A DNA stretch of 64,000 nucleotides from Paenibacillus polymyxa (lineage in GTDB: Bacteria > Bacillota > Bacilli > Paenibacillales > Paenibacillaceae), in NCBI RefSeq assembly GCF_001719045.1, contig NZ_CP015423.1:4773501-4837500 (forward strand), given 5' to 3'. Shown piece after piece: positions 44,055 to 53,653 of this stretch; positions within the stretch are counted from its first letter, which is position 1, and every line of letters begins with the position of its first letter. Both the position numbers and the translations under genes were made by a program. The notes beneath the pieces are model-generated. The model had not been told where the DNA came from. It ran no database searches and was given only the letters and a program-made list of their open reading frames with translations.

Positions 44055-45149
44055 GTGTTGTATCGAAGGATTGCGAAACCTGTTTTTTTTAAAATGAGTC
44101 CAGAGACGGCCCATCATGTAGTCATTGACGGCTTAAAACATGCGGGCTCATTCCCTGGTGGAGCAGCGACACTGCGAGGGATGTACGGAGTCAAGGAAAC
44201 GGAGGATCTTGCCGTTGATCTGTTTGGCATTCATTTTCCCAACCCGATTGGACTGGCTGCAGGACTGGATAAAAATGCAGAAGCGGTTACTGGTTTTTCT
44301 TCCATCGGGTTTGGATTTATGGAAGTGGGAACGGTGACACCTGTGGGACAGCCCGGCAATGATCGGCCCCGGTTGTTCCGACTGCCTCCCGATGAGGCGT
44401 TAGTCAATCGGATGGGCTTTAACAATCTGGGTGCTGAGAGCATGGCCAAACGTCTGGCTGCACTCAAACATCGACCTGTTCCGGTCGCAGTTAATATCGG
44501 CAAAAATAAAATCACGCCCAATGAGGATGCTCATAAGGACTATGAAAAGTGTATTTCCGCACTGTATCCGTATGCGGACTTCTTTGTAGTGAATATTAGC
44601 TCGCCGAATACGCCGGATTTACGAAAGCTCCAGCATGGTAATGAACTGAAGTCGCTATTGGAAGCGGTTCGGGCAGAGATGGGAGTTCAGGCGAAAAAGT
44701 ATGGCAATGCCAAGTCTGTACTGGTTAAAATTGCGCCAGATGTATCGGATGAGGAATTGGAATATATGACAGATGCGATTGCTGCCAGTGGAGTAGACGG
44801 CATTATTGCGACCAATACAACAATATCCAGAGCTGGTCTGACGCACCGAAATGCGAGTGAAACAGGAGGGCTGAGTGGTAAGCCGCTGCGTGACCGTTCC
44901 ACAGAGGTCATCGGACGGGTGTACCGCCAGACGGAAGGTAAGCTGCCTATTATCGGATCAGGCGGCATCTTCACGAGTCGTGATGCCTATGACAAAATTA
45001 AAGCAGGCGCAAGCCTGATTGAAATTTATACAGCATTGATCTACGAAGGGCCGGAAGTAAATAGGGCTATACATGCTGGCCTGCGTGAGCTGCTTCGAAA
45101 GGACGGCTTTAGACACATTACCGAGGCTGTTGGTGCAGATCACAGATAA
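44055..45149 (+). CDS. pyrD: Dihydroorotate dehydrogenase (quinone), class 2
   Basis: Oxidises dihydroorotate to orotate in pyrimidine synthesis with FMN and menaquinone, on the inner face of the membrane. 364 residues: an N-terminal helix that binds the membrane, then the FMN barrel with NPIGLAAGLDKNAEAV, GFGFMEVGTVTP, NRMGFNN, VNISSPNTP (the catalytic Ser of class 2), TNTT and GSGGIFTSRDAYDKI. The quinone class usually stands apart from the pyr operon, as here. GTG 44055 with GGAGTGGATGAATC before it. The alarmone synthetase gene follows after 34 bases. Confidence 0.95.
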   Translation: MLYRRIAKPVFFKMSPETAHHVVIDGLKHAGSFPGGAATLRGMYGVKETEDLAVDLFGIHFPNPIGLAAGLDKNAEAVTGFSSIGFGFMEVGTVTPVGQPGNDRPRLFRLPPDEALVNRMGFNNLGAESMAKRLAALKHRPVPVAVNIGKNKITPNEDAHKDYEKCISALYPYADFFVVNISSPNTPDLRKLQHGNELKSLLEAVRAEMGVQAKKYGNAKSVLVKIAPDVSDEELEYMTDAIAASGVDGIIATNTTISRAGLTHRNASETGGLSGKPLRDRSTEVIGRVYRQTEGKLPIIGSGGIFTSRDAYDKIKAGASLIEIYTALIYEGPEVNRAIHAGLRELLRKDGFRHITEAVGADHR

Positions 45150-45183
45150 AAAAGTGTTGTCGGAAGAGACAGGAGGTACGGGG

Positions 45184-45996
45184 ATGGACGGAAGAGACTG
45201 GGGAACATTTTTACTGCCATACGATCAGGCGGTGGAAGAGCTTAAGGTCAAGTTCAAAACAATGCGTGCGGAGCTGAAAAAGCGCGAGGAATACGCTCCT
45301 ATCGAATTCGTAACCGGACGGGTTAAAAAAATATCAAGCATCCTCGATAAGGCAAAGAGATTACAGGTTCCTTCTGATCAGCTGGAGACGGGAATCGAGG
45401 ATATTGCAGGCATTCGCATTATGTGTCAATTTGTAGAGGATATTCGGCGGGTGGCCGAATATATCAGAAGACGTAAGGATTTGACCGTACTGTATGAAAA
45501 GGACTATATCACCAATTATAAAGACAGCGGCTATCGCAGCTTTCATATGATTGTGGAGTATCCGGTTCAAACAGCAGTGGGGCTGAAGATTGTGCTGGCA
45601 GAAATTCAAATCCGTACTTTGGCTATGAATTTTTGGGCAACCATAGAGCATTCTCTTAGCTATAAGTATCGTGAAAGCTTGCCTGATAATATGCGCACAC
45701 GATTGAAAAAGGCAGCTGAGGCAGCCTTTGTATTGGATAATGAGATGTCTTCTATGCGTCTTGAAATATTGGAAGCGCAGAAAAAGTTCGAGGATGAAGC
45801 CAATATCGTTTCTAAAGTGCTAACAGGTATGCACCGGCTGTATTTCTACCATAAGATCAGTGAAACGATTGATGCGCAGCGCAGATTTAATGAACTGTGG
45901 GAACGGCACGACATGGAAGGAATCAAGCTGCTTCACGATGAGGTCAAAGAGATGCTAGAAGCCTCTACCAAGGAAGAAGACAGGGATGAGTATTAA
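45184..45996 (+). CDS. Small alarmone (p)ppGpp synthetase, RelQ/YjbM type
   Basis: A 270-residue single-domain enzyme making (p)ppGpp from ATP and GTP/GDP. Motifs: FVTGRVKKISSILDKAKR, EDIAGIRIMCQFVEDI, the acidic and aromatic DSGYRSFHMIVEYP and EIQIRTLAMNFWATIEHSLSYKY. There is no HD hydrolase, TGS or ACT domain, so it is not RelA/SpoT. It is longer than B. subtilis YjbM and YwaC (about 210), with a helical C-terminal extension. ATG 45184 follows ACAGGAGGTACGGGG. The next gene's ATG directly abuts its stop. Confidence 0.93.
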   Translation: MDGRDWGTFLLPYDQAVEELKVKFKTMRAELKKREEYAPIEFVTGRVKKISSILDKAKRLQVPSDQLETGIEDIAGIRIMCQFVEDIRRVAEYIRRRKDLTVLYEKDYITNYKDSGYRSFHMIVEYPVQTAVGLKIVLAEIQIRTLAMNFWATIEHSLSYKYRESLPDNMRTRLKKAAEAAFVLDNEMSSMRLEILEAQKKFEDEANIVSKVLTGMHRLYFYHKISETIDAQRRFNELWERHDMEGIKLLHDEVKEMLEASTKEEDRDEY

Positions 45997-46566
45997 ATGG
46001 AAAACCTTTCCTACGAACCGCTGTACGTGACTTATTTGGTATACTTCAATCGGGATCGGGATTACTTTGAATGTCATGAGGTACTGGAAGAGCTGTGGCT
46101 TAAGCTGGACCGTGACCCTGTATATAAAGGCTTGCTGCAAGTTGCTGTAGGACTGTATCATTTCCGGAATGGTAACTATCGTGGTGGACATATGATGCTG
46201 AATAGTGCGGTCCACAGGCTGAAGCATGCTCCTTCGCAGGCGCTGGGCATTAATATGGCGAAGCTGGTGGACGAGGCGCGCGTTTGCGCCCGTCAGCTTG
46301 CTGAAGCAGTTATGACCGGTACGGAAGAGCTTCAGCACCAACCGCCGGTTTATCGGGATTTGACGATAGAAATCGTCGAGCCCGGGCTGCGCCGGGCCGT
46401 GGAGAAGGCATCGTCGTCCATTCCAGTCAACATCCCGCAGCAGAGAGGTCCTCGGCGTGGGGAAAAGCATGAGCAGCGTCAGCAGGCGCTGGCAGCTTCA
46501 ATTAGGCGAAGACAGGCAGCTGGCGGCTCAGGCTCTGTCTCGGCGGAAACGAAGGATGCGCCTTGA
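45997..46566 (+). CDS. DUF309-family protein
   Basis: A 189-residue protein. The DUF309 signature is FECHEVLEELWL (about residue 22) plus LYHFRNGNYRGGHMMLNSAVHRL, giving conserved His/Glu residues of unknown use. After about residue 125 comes an Arg/Gln/Ala-rich basic tail. Its ATG follows the alarmone synthetase stop with no gap, so it is in the same operon. B. subtilis has a small homologue (YpuF); function is unknown. A strong terminator follows. Confidence 0.85.
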   Translation: MENLSYEPLYVTYLVYFNRDRDYFECHEVLEELWLKLDRDPVYKGLLQVAVGLYHFRNGNYRGGHMMLNSAVHRLKHAPSQALGINMAKLVDEARVCARQLAEAVMTGTEELQHQPPVYRDLTIEIVEPGLRRAVEKASSSIPVNIPQQRGPRRGEKHEQRQQALAASIRRRQAAGGSGSVSAETKDAP

Positions 46567-46586
46567 GTTTGAAGCACACGATAAGC

Positions 46587-46625
46587 AAGCAGCCCGATCC
46601 GTTTCATGGGGATCGGGCTGCTTTA
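46587..46625. terminator. Terminator after the DUF309 gene
   Basis: AAGCAGCCCGATCC pairs with GGATCGGGCTGCTT (14 bp), then TATCGTTT. It separates the DUF309 and thioredoxin-like genes, which converge. Confidence 0.85.
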
Positions 46626-46650
46626 TCGTTTCAGGTGTGTGAACGTTTGA

Positions 46651-47178
46651 CTAGGAGGTTACGTTCTTTTTATATTTCTCAAAGAAGGCTTTGAAATCGT
46701 CGAGTGTGTACCCATTGTCCGAAGGACTTTCCTTCAACCCGCCTACCATACGTTCCTTTTCCACGCCTTTTTCGTAATAAATGAGCGTAGGGGTATACTC
46801 AATCTTATACTTGTCCCAGCCATCCTCATACTCACGCAGGTTAAATTCGTGCATCGTAATGTTCTCCTGCTTGCTCAAAGGCAAGAGCTTAGGAGTAGTG
46901 GCGCGGCAATGCACACAGTCGGACGCGAAATGATAGACGAAGAAGTTTTCCTTTTTGTCAATTTTACTCTGTAGATCTTCCGGCTTAATAATTTGCTGAT
47001 AGTTCGGGTCATTTAGCAGCTCTTGAGTAGCAGGATTTAACGAGGCTGTGGAAACGCCATACAGCTTGTTTTTAGTGCCTGAATTTAAAGCGAGCAGCAC
47101 TCCAAGCAAAATGACCAGCACAACAAAAAAGCCGATGACAGGTATAAGCTTTTTTTTGTTGGATTTTTGTGCGTTCAA
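46651..47178 (-). CDS. Membrane-anchored thioredoxin-like protein with CVHC site
   Basis: 175 residues. A basic start (residues 1-10), one membrane helix (11-32), a linker, then a thioredoxin-like fold. The active site is SDCVHCRA (C88 and C91), and the cis-proline loop EYTPTLIYYE. It is related to thioredoxin-fold proteins of BdbA/TlpA type that act outside the membrane; the direction of the reaction is unknown. TTG 47178 follows TAGGAGAGATTGCA. It stands alone on the minus strand. Confidence 0.85.
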   Translation of the reverse strand: MNAQKSNKKKLIPVIGFFVVLVILLGVLLALNSGTKNKLYGVSTASLNPATQELLNDPNYQQIIKPEDLQSKIDKKENFFVYHFASDCVHCRATTPKLLPLSKQENITMHEFNLREYEDGWDKYKIEYTPTLIYYEKGVEKERMVGGLKESPSDNGYTLDDFKAFFEKYKKNVTS

Positions 47179-47329
47179 TGCAATCTCTCCTATCAAAATT
47201 CAAAATATGTAGCTATGAATCTCATTATTATACAACATTACAGATTGTAGTGAAAGTTCGTAAATCACACCGATATTGCAGGATAACAGGTTGAATATGG
47301 TACAATAAAATTTATTTTAAAAGGACAGG

Positions 47330-49006
47330 ATGATTACGATTATGGGTGTACAGCTCCCCACAGCATTTGTAAAGCGCATGGAGCAACTGCTCGGCGACGA
47401 ATTTGAAGCATTTATGACCGCCTATGACCACACGCCCCATGCCGGGATTCGCGTCAATACGTTAAAAATTCCGGTGGAGGACTTTAAGGAACGTTCTCCG
47501 TTCGAACTGCGGCCAATTCCATGGTGTGCCACGGGTTTTTACATTCCGCACGGTACGAAGCCGGGGTTACATCCTTACTACCATGCGGGACTGTACTATA
47601 TACAGGAACCGAGTGCAATGTCTCCGGTTGAACTGCTCAATGTAGCTCAAGATGAAGCTGTATTGGACTTGTGCGCTGCACCGGGCGGGAAATCGACCCA
47701 AATAGCTGCCAAACTACAAGGAAGCGGCGTATTGGTGACCAATGATATTAGCGCGGACCGAACCAAAGCGTTGGCTAAAAATGTGGAATTGTACGGTGTG
47801 CGTAATGCCGTGGTACTGAATGAAAGCCCGGATCGAATCGCCGATGCCTTTCCTCATTTTTTTGACAAGATACTAATTGACGCACCTTGCTCGGGAGAAG
47901 GTATGTTCCGCAAAGATGAGGATATGGCAAAACAATGGGAAACGCATTCGGTGGATAAATGTGTAGTCATGCAACGGGACATTTTGCGTGTAGCGGCCTC
48001 GATGCTGAGCACAGGAGGGAGAATTGTCTATTCGACCTGCACCTTTGCGCCAGAAGAAAATGAAGGAATGATCGCAGAATTTCTGGAGGCTCATCCCGAT
48101 TTTGACGTAGTCCCTGTTCCATCGGAAGCAGGTTTTGCACCAGGCCACCCGGAATGGATGAGTGAAGAGGTCGCGGCATCACACCCCGAACTGCGGGGAA
48201 CAGCACGCCTTTGGCCGCATCTCGTAGAGGGAGAAGGCCATTTTATCGCTGTGTTGCAACACCAGGGTGGTCGTGTCACTGGGACTGAAGATCACACTGA
48301 ATCCGGGGATTTGACTCCATTTGAGGGCAAGAATGACAGGGCATTGAACATAGATGCAGCGTATCCACGGAAGAAGCAGTTTTTGTCCGTCAAGGAAGCA
48401 CTGATGCCAAGCGGTCAAGGAAGACATGCGACTGGTGAGCCTAAACGAAGTGGAAAAGGAATGGATGTGAAGTCCGGTAAAGGAAAGTCCGCGCGCGGCT
48501 TGGGTGGCAATAAGTCTCGTTCTGGCAAAGAGAATGTAAAATCCGCTGCACGCTCCCCACAAGATGTGCTGGAGTCCTATCACCAATTTGTGAAGGATCA
48601 GCTGGAGGTGTCCTTTACAGGCTATACGGTGGTCTATGGAGATCGTATTTATCAGTCGCCATTGGCATCCCATCGTTTGGACGGCCTTAAGGTGGTGCGA
48701 CCAGGCTGGTTTATGGGTACCGACAAGAATGGTCGCTTTGTGCCTTCACACCCGCTGGCGGTGGCATTACGCCCTTCAGAGGCGGCTAGAAGCATCAATC
48801 TCTCCAGTTCAGATGCTGAGGCCATCCGGTATTTAAAAGGGGAGACCTTGTCCATCCCCGTTGAGAGAATGGCACTGCGGAACGAAGTCCAGTCCAAAGG
48901 CTATACTCTCGTGTGCATTGATGGTTATTCGGCTGGGTGGGGCAAATGGCAGGACGGCATGCTCAAAAATGAATACCCTACAGGTTGGAGGTGGACATCG
49001 GTATGA
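47330..49006 (+). CDS. RsmF-like 16S rRNA m5C methyltransferase
   Basis: 558 residues of the NOL1/NOP2/Sun family, using SAM to methylate cytosine C5 in rRNA. Seen are IQEPSAMSP, the SAM loop VLDLCAAPGGKSTQIA, the catalytic LIDAPCSGEGMFRKD and IVYSTCTFAPEENEG (the two cysteines). The C-terminal third is the RsmF PUA-like domain. Between about residues 335 and 410 is a basic Gly/Lys/Ser-rich linker that looks disordered. Start ATG 47330; ATG 47342 in frame is an alternative. The next gene overlaps by 4 bases. Confidence 0.88.
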   Translation: MITIMGVQLPTAFVKRMEQLLGDEFEAFMTAYDHTPHAGIRVNTLKIPVEDFKERSPFELRPIPWCATGFYIPHGTKPGLHPYYHAGLYYIQEPSAMSPVELLNVAQDEAVLDLCAAPGGKSTQIAAKLQGSGVLVTNDISADRTKALAKNVELYGVRNAVVLNESPDRIADAFPHFFDKILIDAPCSGEGMFRKDEDMAKQWETHSVDKCVVMQRDILRVAASMLSTGGRIVYSTCTFAPEENEGMIAEFLEAHPDFDVVPVPSEAGFAPGHPEWMSEEVAASHPELRGTARLWPHLVEGEGHFIAVLQHQGGRVTGTEDHTESGDLTPFEGKNDRALNIDAAYPRKKQFLSVKEALMPSGQGRHATGEPKRSGKGMDVKSGKGKSARGLGGNKSRSGKENVKSAARSPQDVLESYHQFVKDQLEVSFTGYTVVYGDRIYQSPLASHRLDGLKVVRPGWFMGTDKNGRFVPSHPLAVALRPSEAARSINLSSSDAEAIRYLKGETLSIPVERMALRNEVQSKGYTLVCIDGYSAGWGKWQDGMLKNEYPTGWRWTSV

Positions 49007-49785
49007 GTGGAAAAGGGAGACAAACGCAACGTTTGGATAAAGTTTTAACCCATATGGGATATGGCTCCCGTAGTGATATCAAGCGACAGGTGAAGCAAGG
49101 GATGATCACAGTAAACGGGAGGATCACCAAGGATAGCGGTTTACAGGTTCATCCATACCAGGATCAGATTGAAGTGAACGGGGAACGTGTTGTTTTTCGG
49201 GAGTATATTTACATCATGCTGCACAAGCCACCGGGCGTTATATCTGCAACTGAAGATACGAGGGAGCGGACGGTGCTGGATTTGCTGAGCGCGGAGGAAC
49301 GACACTTTGAGCCTTTTCCAGTAGGACGCTTAGACAAAGATACAGAAGGGCTATTGTTGTTGACCAACGATGGTAAGCTAGCGCACGAACTACTTTCTCC
49401 ACGGCGGCATGTCCCTAAAACATATGAGGCTACCGTATCGGGTCATGTCACGGAGCAGGACATTCATCAATTTACAGCAGGAGTGGAACTGGATGATGGG
49501 TATGTTACCCTTCCTGCACAGTTGACCATTCTTCGCCACGAACATCCGCACCAGGCAGATGGAGAAGTCATTTCCTATATTTCGCTTGTAATCCATGAGG
49601 GGAAGTTTCATCAAGTGAAGCGTATGTTCGAAGCGGTTGGTAAAAAGGTGACCTATTTAAAAAGAATAGCTATGGGCCCATTGAAGCTGGATGAACAGCT
49701 TCCACTGGGCAGCTATCGAGAGCTGACTAGTGAAGAACTGGCATGGATCGGCCGGGATATAGCATCTGCAACGTCAGAAGTTTGA
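49003..49785 (+). CDS. RsuA-family rRNA pseudouridine synthase
   Basis: 260 residues. An N-terminal S4 domain (RLDKVLTHMGYGSRSDIKRQVKQGMITVNGR) is followed by the RsuA catalytic domain with GRLDKDTEGLLLLTNDG, where the Asp is the nucleophile, and GKFHQVKRMFEAVGKKV. Overlaps the RsmF-like gene by ATGA, so two rRNA-modifying enzymes are coupled. GGAGGTGG precedes it by about 8 bases. RsuA acts on 16S position 516 in E. coli; the target here could equally be 23S rRNA. Confidence 0.92.
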   Translation: MSGKGRQTQRLDKVLTHMGYGSRSDIKRQVKQGMITVNGRITKDSGLQVHPYQDQIEVNGERVVFREYIYIMLHKPPGVISATEDTRERTVLDLLSAEERHFEPFPVGRLDKDTEGLLLLTNDGKLAHELLSPRRHVPKTYEATVSGHVTEQDIHQFTAGVELDDGYVTLPAQLTILRHEHPHQADGEVISYISLVIHEGKFHQVKRMFEAVGKKVTYLKRIAMGPLKLDEQLPLGSYRELTSEELAWIGRDIASATSEV

Positions 49786-49801
49786 TGGGCAGATTAAATA
49801 T

Positions 49802-49843
49802 AAATGACGCACAGGCTCTTATGAAATTCCTGTGCGTCATTTT
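49802..49843. terminator. Bidirectional terminator between rsuA-like and GGDEF genes
   Basis: AAATGACGCACAGG (49802-49815) pairs with CCTGTGCGTCATTT (49829-49842), with A/T-rich flanks. Confidence 0.9.
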
Positions 49844-49897
49844 ATGATACAGACAACCAGACAGAGAATTATTCAACACTGGATCGCAGTTTACGAA

Positions 49898-51079
49898 TTA
49901 TTGTGCGCGTGCTGCCCGACTCTTTTTCACTTCGGCTGCTGTATAAGCTGTAACCTTGTTTTTACCTGTCGTTTTGGATATGTACATCGCTTGATCGGCC
50001 TGCTTGACCAGTTCATCCGGGTTCATTTCCTTCTTCACTGTACTGTGTCCGACACTGATGGTGACAATGCTTTCTTCCGCGACCCGCTCGCGGATACGTT
50101 CTGCGACATGTCCAACCTTGGCACGTCGATCCACAACCATTGCGACCAGTTCCTCGCCACCGTATCGTCCGGTCAGTCCGATTTCATCCAGTTCATCCTC
50201 CATAATCTGTGCCACCTGTTTGAGTACTTCATCCGCACGAGCATGGCCCTGCGTATCATTCAGCTTTTTGAAATTGTCAATATCGCAAAAAATGACCGAC
50301 ACGCGGATTCCTTGATCCATATATCGCCGTAGTCGTCCCGAAAAATATTTACGGTTATATAGCCCTGTCAGGCCATCGGTGATGGAAGAACGGTAAATCC
50401 TTTGGAGCAGCTCCACAATCCGTTCAAACAGGATGAGGAATAACGTAGTGTAGTACAGCAATGGTAAAAATGACATATATAGGACTGTGTTTGATCTTCC
50501 AGCTTCTTCAGGGATCTCATTTCGCAGCCACAAATAGCCAAGCCAGAGCAAATACATGAATAAGCCCGCTACATACTTCTTTGGCTGTCCGATTCGTGGG
50601 GTGATGAACACAAGGCTCAGTATAAGTACCAGTACTCGATAAAACAGAGTGAACCCAACCAGTTTCGCTGCGCTAATCCAAGCGGGCAACAAACCTGCAG
50701 TCCAGGCAATAACCGGCAATATCAATAACGCACCCAGCAGCAGCAAGGTCCATGTCTGCATGCGTTTCAACTTCCGGTAGAGTTGAAATACGGCGGCATT
50801 GATGAGCACGAAGGCAGACGCCTCCAGCACATTTTTCCACACGATTCCTTGGAGTTGCATCTTGCCTCCACCTGCTGAATAGAGATTCATGGCTTCATAT
50901 GTCATAATAATAATAGCGGCAACCGAAAAAAGGATATAGGCTTTTTTTCGTTGTCTGCTATATATGATCACGCACATCAGTGCCATCATGAGTATAATAT
51001 ACAAACCGCAGGCTGCACTTACGGCCCCGGCCAGAGATGGGAAACCCAAGGTTCCCGATAAGGACAACAACGTCAACAT
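49898..51079 (-). CDS. Membrane-bound diguanylate cyclase (GGDEF)
   Basis: 393 residues: about seven or eight hydrophobic segments (to residue 230) that look like a 7TM/MASE-type sensor, then a GGDEF domain. The active site is GRYGGEELVAM; FCDIDNFKKLNDTQGH supplies the metal acids. The RxxD product-inhibition site that usually stands just before GGEEF is not present. The enzyme would make c-di-GMP at the membrane. ATG 51079 lies 6 bases after GGAG; the frame extends six codons more. The signal sensed is unknown. Confidence 0.92.
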   Translation of the reverse strand: MLTLLSLSGTLGFPSLAGAVSAACGLYIILMMALMCVIIYSRQRKKAYILFSVAAIIIMTYEAMNLYSAGGGKMQLQGIVWKNVLEASAFVLINAAVFQLYRKLKRMQTWTLLLLGALLILPVIAWTAGLLPAWISAAKLVGFTLFYRVLVLILSLVFITPRIGQPKKYVAGLFMYLLWLGYLWLRNEIPEEAGRSNTVLYMSFLPLLYYTTLFLILFERIVELLQRIYRSSITDGLTGLYNRKYFSGRLRRYMDQGIRVSVIFCDIDNFKKLNDTQGHARADEVLKQVAQIMEDELDEIGLTGRYGGEELVAMVVDRRAKVGHVAERIRERVAEESIVTISVGHSTVKKEMNPDELVKQADQAMYISKTTGKNKVTAYTAAEVKKSRAARAQ

Positions 51080-51285
51080 CACCGACTCCATTTGCAAAAA
51101 TAGTCAATCTATTGAACGGTTGATATCGTTCCGATACAATAGACAGGATTTATCCTATTTAAAATGTTATAATTTTCTTTTGTGACTAACATTTATTCTC
51201 AATATATCATCTTTCAGAAAATCCGGAAACCTATACATACAATCTGTGATCCGGGCAGTTTAATGCTTGAAAGGGGAAGCACGTC

Positions 51286-52410
51286 ATGAAATTGCTACAG
51301 GCTCTCTTTTTCCCACCCGAGCAACCGGGAGGCGTTTCATCCATGATTCCATATCTGCAAGAGCGATTTACATCCCCCCGTTGGGAAATGGAGCTATTTT
51401 CAATCCCTAAACGGATTCGTAACAAGGGTAGGGACGAAGTAACTTTTGACACCTTTGACTGGACGAAATATGAACAATACTCAATCGTTCAAAAATATAT
51501 TCAGACGTACCGTGACTATTTGTGGTGGACCCGGCTTCGTATTCAGAAGCCCTATGACCTCATTCATGCTCATCATCCGATTGCGGGAATCGCCATGAAA
51601 ACTGTTTTTCCTGACATTCCGCTCGTACAGACGATTCACTCTTCCTATGAGAAGGAGTTAATTCTAAACGGGAAAATAGAGGAGAACGGGCCTGAACACC
51701 AATTCTTGGTGTCACTGTATGGGGAAATGGAGCAGAAGGCGGATCGCCTGATAGCGGTATCTCATTCTTTTCAGCATTACTTAACTCCTTACGTTCAGAA
51801 TCCGCAAGACATTGCAGTCATTCCGAATGGATATGATGAGAAGCGCTTCAAACCCATTCCACACGAAAATGAAGTGACACAGCTCATAACCGTTTGTCGC
51901 CTTGTTCCGGCGAAAGGACTGGATATTTTATTGCGGGCCTGTGCTGAACTTAAAAAAAGAAATCTGGATTTTGTGCTTCATATTATTGGAGACGGCCCGG
52001 TTCGCCCTGAGCTGGAAGAGATGGCGCGACAGCTCGATATATACCATGAGACGATTTTTTATGGATATACCCTTCATCCAGAAGAGTTTATGCCTTTCTT
52101 TGATGTATTTGTCTTGCCTTCTCGGGCGGAGGCCTTTGGTTCGGTATTTGCGGAAGCAGCGTTGAGTTGTCTGGCATTGGTAGGTACAGAAGTGGGAGGA
52201 ATACCGGAGCAGATTGAAGATGGGGTAAATGGTCTGCTCGTGCCACCCGACAATCCGAGGGCACTGGCAGACGCATTAGAAAAGGTCATTGCTGACCCTG
52301 CCTATCGTTATGAGCTGGCTAGATCTGCCTGCGATAAAGCTAAATCAAGCTATTCTTTAAGTCGGGCGGTTAACGAGTTGAAGAAAATGTATTTGAAATT
52401 TCCACATTAA
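51286..52410 (+). CDS. Glycosyltransferase family 4 protein
   Basis: 374 residues with the two-Rossmann GT-B layout. N-terminal acceptor half: PPEQPGGVSSMIPYLQ and DLIHAHHPIAG. Nucleotide-sugar half: VCRLVPAKGLDILLRA, GYTLHPEEFMPFFDVFVLPSRAEAFGSVFAEA with the EX7E-type glutamates, and GGIPEQIEDGVNGLLVPP. No signal or membrane segment. Sugar and acceptor unknown; it is isolated from other wall or exopolysaccharide genes. ATG after GAAAGGGGAAGCACGTC. Its stop overlaps the stop of the YkvI-like gene. Confidence 0.9.
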   Translation: MKLLQALFFPPEQPGGVSSMIPYLQERFTSPRWEMELFSIPKRIRNKGRDEVTFDTFDWTKYEQYSIVQKYIQTYRDYLWWTRLRIQKPYDLIHAHHPIAGIAMKTVFPDIPLVQTIHSSYEKELILNGKIEENGPEHQFLVSLYGEMEQKADRLIAVSHSFQHYLTPYVQNPQDIAVIPNGYDEKRFKPIPHENEVTQLITVCRLVPAKGLDILLRACAELKKRNLDFVLHIIGDGPVRPELEEMARQLDIYHETIFYGYTLHPEEFMPFFDVFVLPSRAEAFGSVFAEAALSCLALVGTEVGGIPEQIEDGVNGLLVPPDNPRALADALEKVIADPAYRYELARSACDKAKSSYSLSRAVNELKKMYLKFPH

Positions 52411-53513
52411 CCATGACGAGTACCACCTGGTTTGGAATCGGAATGCCGAAAGCTGGAGCGAGGACGTGAGGAACGGAAAGGTCTCCTGCGTCCTGCTATG
52501 ATCAGTTTACTAACCCACATCAGACTGAGCATTCCGAAAATAGGATAAAGGACAGATAACAGTGAACTAAAGCCGAACTGACTGATTAAAAAACAGGTGA
52601 GCATAATGAATAGTGTGATGAGCTTGGGCGAAATTTGGACATGCTGACGAATTTGCAGACTGACTCCATAAATGTCGGCTACAAAGGTACTGAAGATTTC
52701 CATGAAAATGAGTAGAATGTATATGATTTCGACAAAGGCACCCAGACGGTAAGCAATGCTTCCCATAGGGATTTCAAATTGCTGAATACCCGGCATATGT
52801 GCTGACATGGCAAAGTGTGCAGCCATTAGCATAAACCCGACACCAACTCCGCCCAAAACTCCGCCCCAGCGGATGGTTCTTCGGGAAAAGGTTTGGCTGC
52901 CAAGTGGTACAAGCACGGCTTGGGCCATAGTTAGGTTAAAGGACGTGTACAGCAGTGGAGAGAGCAAGGTTCGAAATGTACTGTGATCTGTCGTATTCGT
53001 AATAAAACTCTGAGGATTGGGCATGGAGAGCGTGCTGTGAACGAGCAGAAGAGACATGATGATCATCAGAGGGACAACCACGGTGTTCATGTGCAAGATG
53101 GCCTTAATGCCTTTACTTAGCAGCAAATAAGTACCAATCAGTGTAATAAGCAGTCCGGTTTGGTAATGCAAGTGAAGGTGCTCTACAAAAACAGAGCCGG
53201 CTCCTGCCAGCATGACGCTGTTTACGCCAATCAACACGATGAGTGTGAACCAGCTAATCCATTTCCCGGCATTGGCACCAAAAAGATGTTTGTTCAGGTC
53301 CTCGTAGGATTTGGCTGAAATATCATGAGCGATCAGCATCATTTTCGTACCCAACCATACAAATATGATTGTGGATAGCATAATAGTGAGTGTAGCCCAA
53401 CGACCATACTGCGTAAAAAATTGCAGAATTTCTTGTCCGGTAGCAAATCCGGCACCGACGATTGTACCGATGTATGTAAAAGCAATTTGAAAAACATGAA
53501 TATTACGTTTCAT
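52407..53513 (-). CDS. YkvI-like membrane protein (APC-superfamily type)
   Basis: 368 residues with about ten hydrophobic segments. TYIGTIVGAGFATGQEILQFFTQYG at the start is the discontinuous first helix seen in amino-acid/sodium symporter-fold proteins, and it matches the YkvI family of Bacilli. The last 30 residues are Arg/Ser-rich. No substrate is known. ATG follows GGAGGGACTGGGG. It converges on the glycosyltransferase gene with a 4-base stop overlap. Confidence 0.82.
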   Translation of the reverse strand: MKRNIHVFQIAFTYIGTIVGAGFATGQEILQFFTQYGRWATLTIMLSTIIFVWLGTKMMLIAHDISAKSYEDLNKHLFGANAGKWISWFTLIVLIGVNSVMLAGAGSVFVEHLHLHYQTGLLITLIGTYLLLSKGIKAILHMNTVVVPLMIIMSLLLVHSTLSMPNPQSFITNTTDHSTFRTLLSPLLYTSFNLTMAQAVLVPLGSQTFSRRTIRWGGVLGGVGVGFMLMAAHFAMSAHMPGIQQFEIPMGSIAYRLGAFVEIIYILLIFMEIFSTFVADIYGVSLQIRQHVQISPKLITLFIMLTCFLISQFGFSSLLSVLYPIFGMLSLMWVSKLIIAGRRRPFRSSRPRSSFRHSDSKPGGTRHG

Positions 53514-53653
53514 CCCCAGTCCCTCCTTGCCTGCTTGAATAACGCTGCAGAGAGCATATAATACAAACTATGTTCAACTGAAATAGGACATGACTGGATG
53601 AGACTGAAAATAATTAAAGTGAATTAATGAATAGCTTGACGGGAGCGTAATTT

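Noticed and set aside
49832..50332. 166-codon plus-strand frame antisense to the GGDEF gene
   Set aside because: Begins after the bidirectional terminator and is Cys/His/Phe-rich as expected of a reversed coding region.
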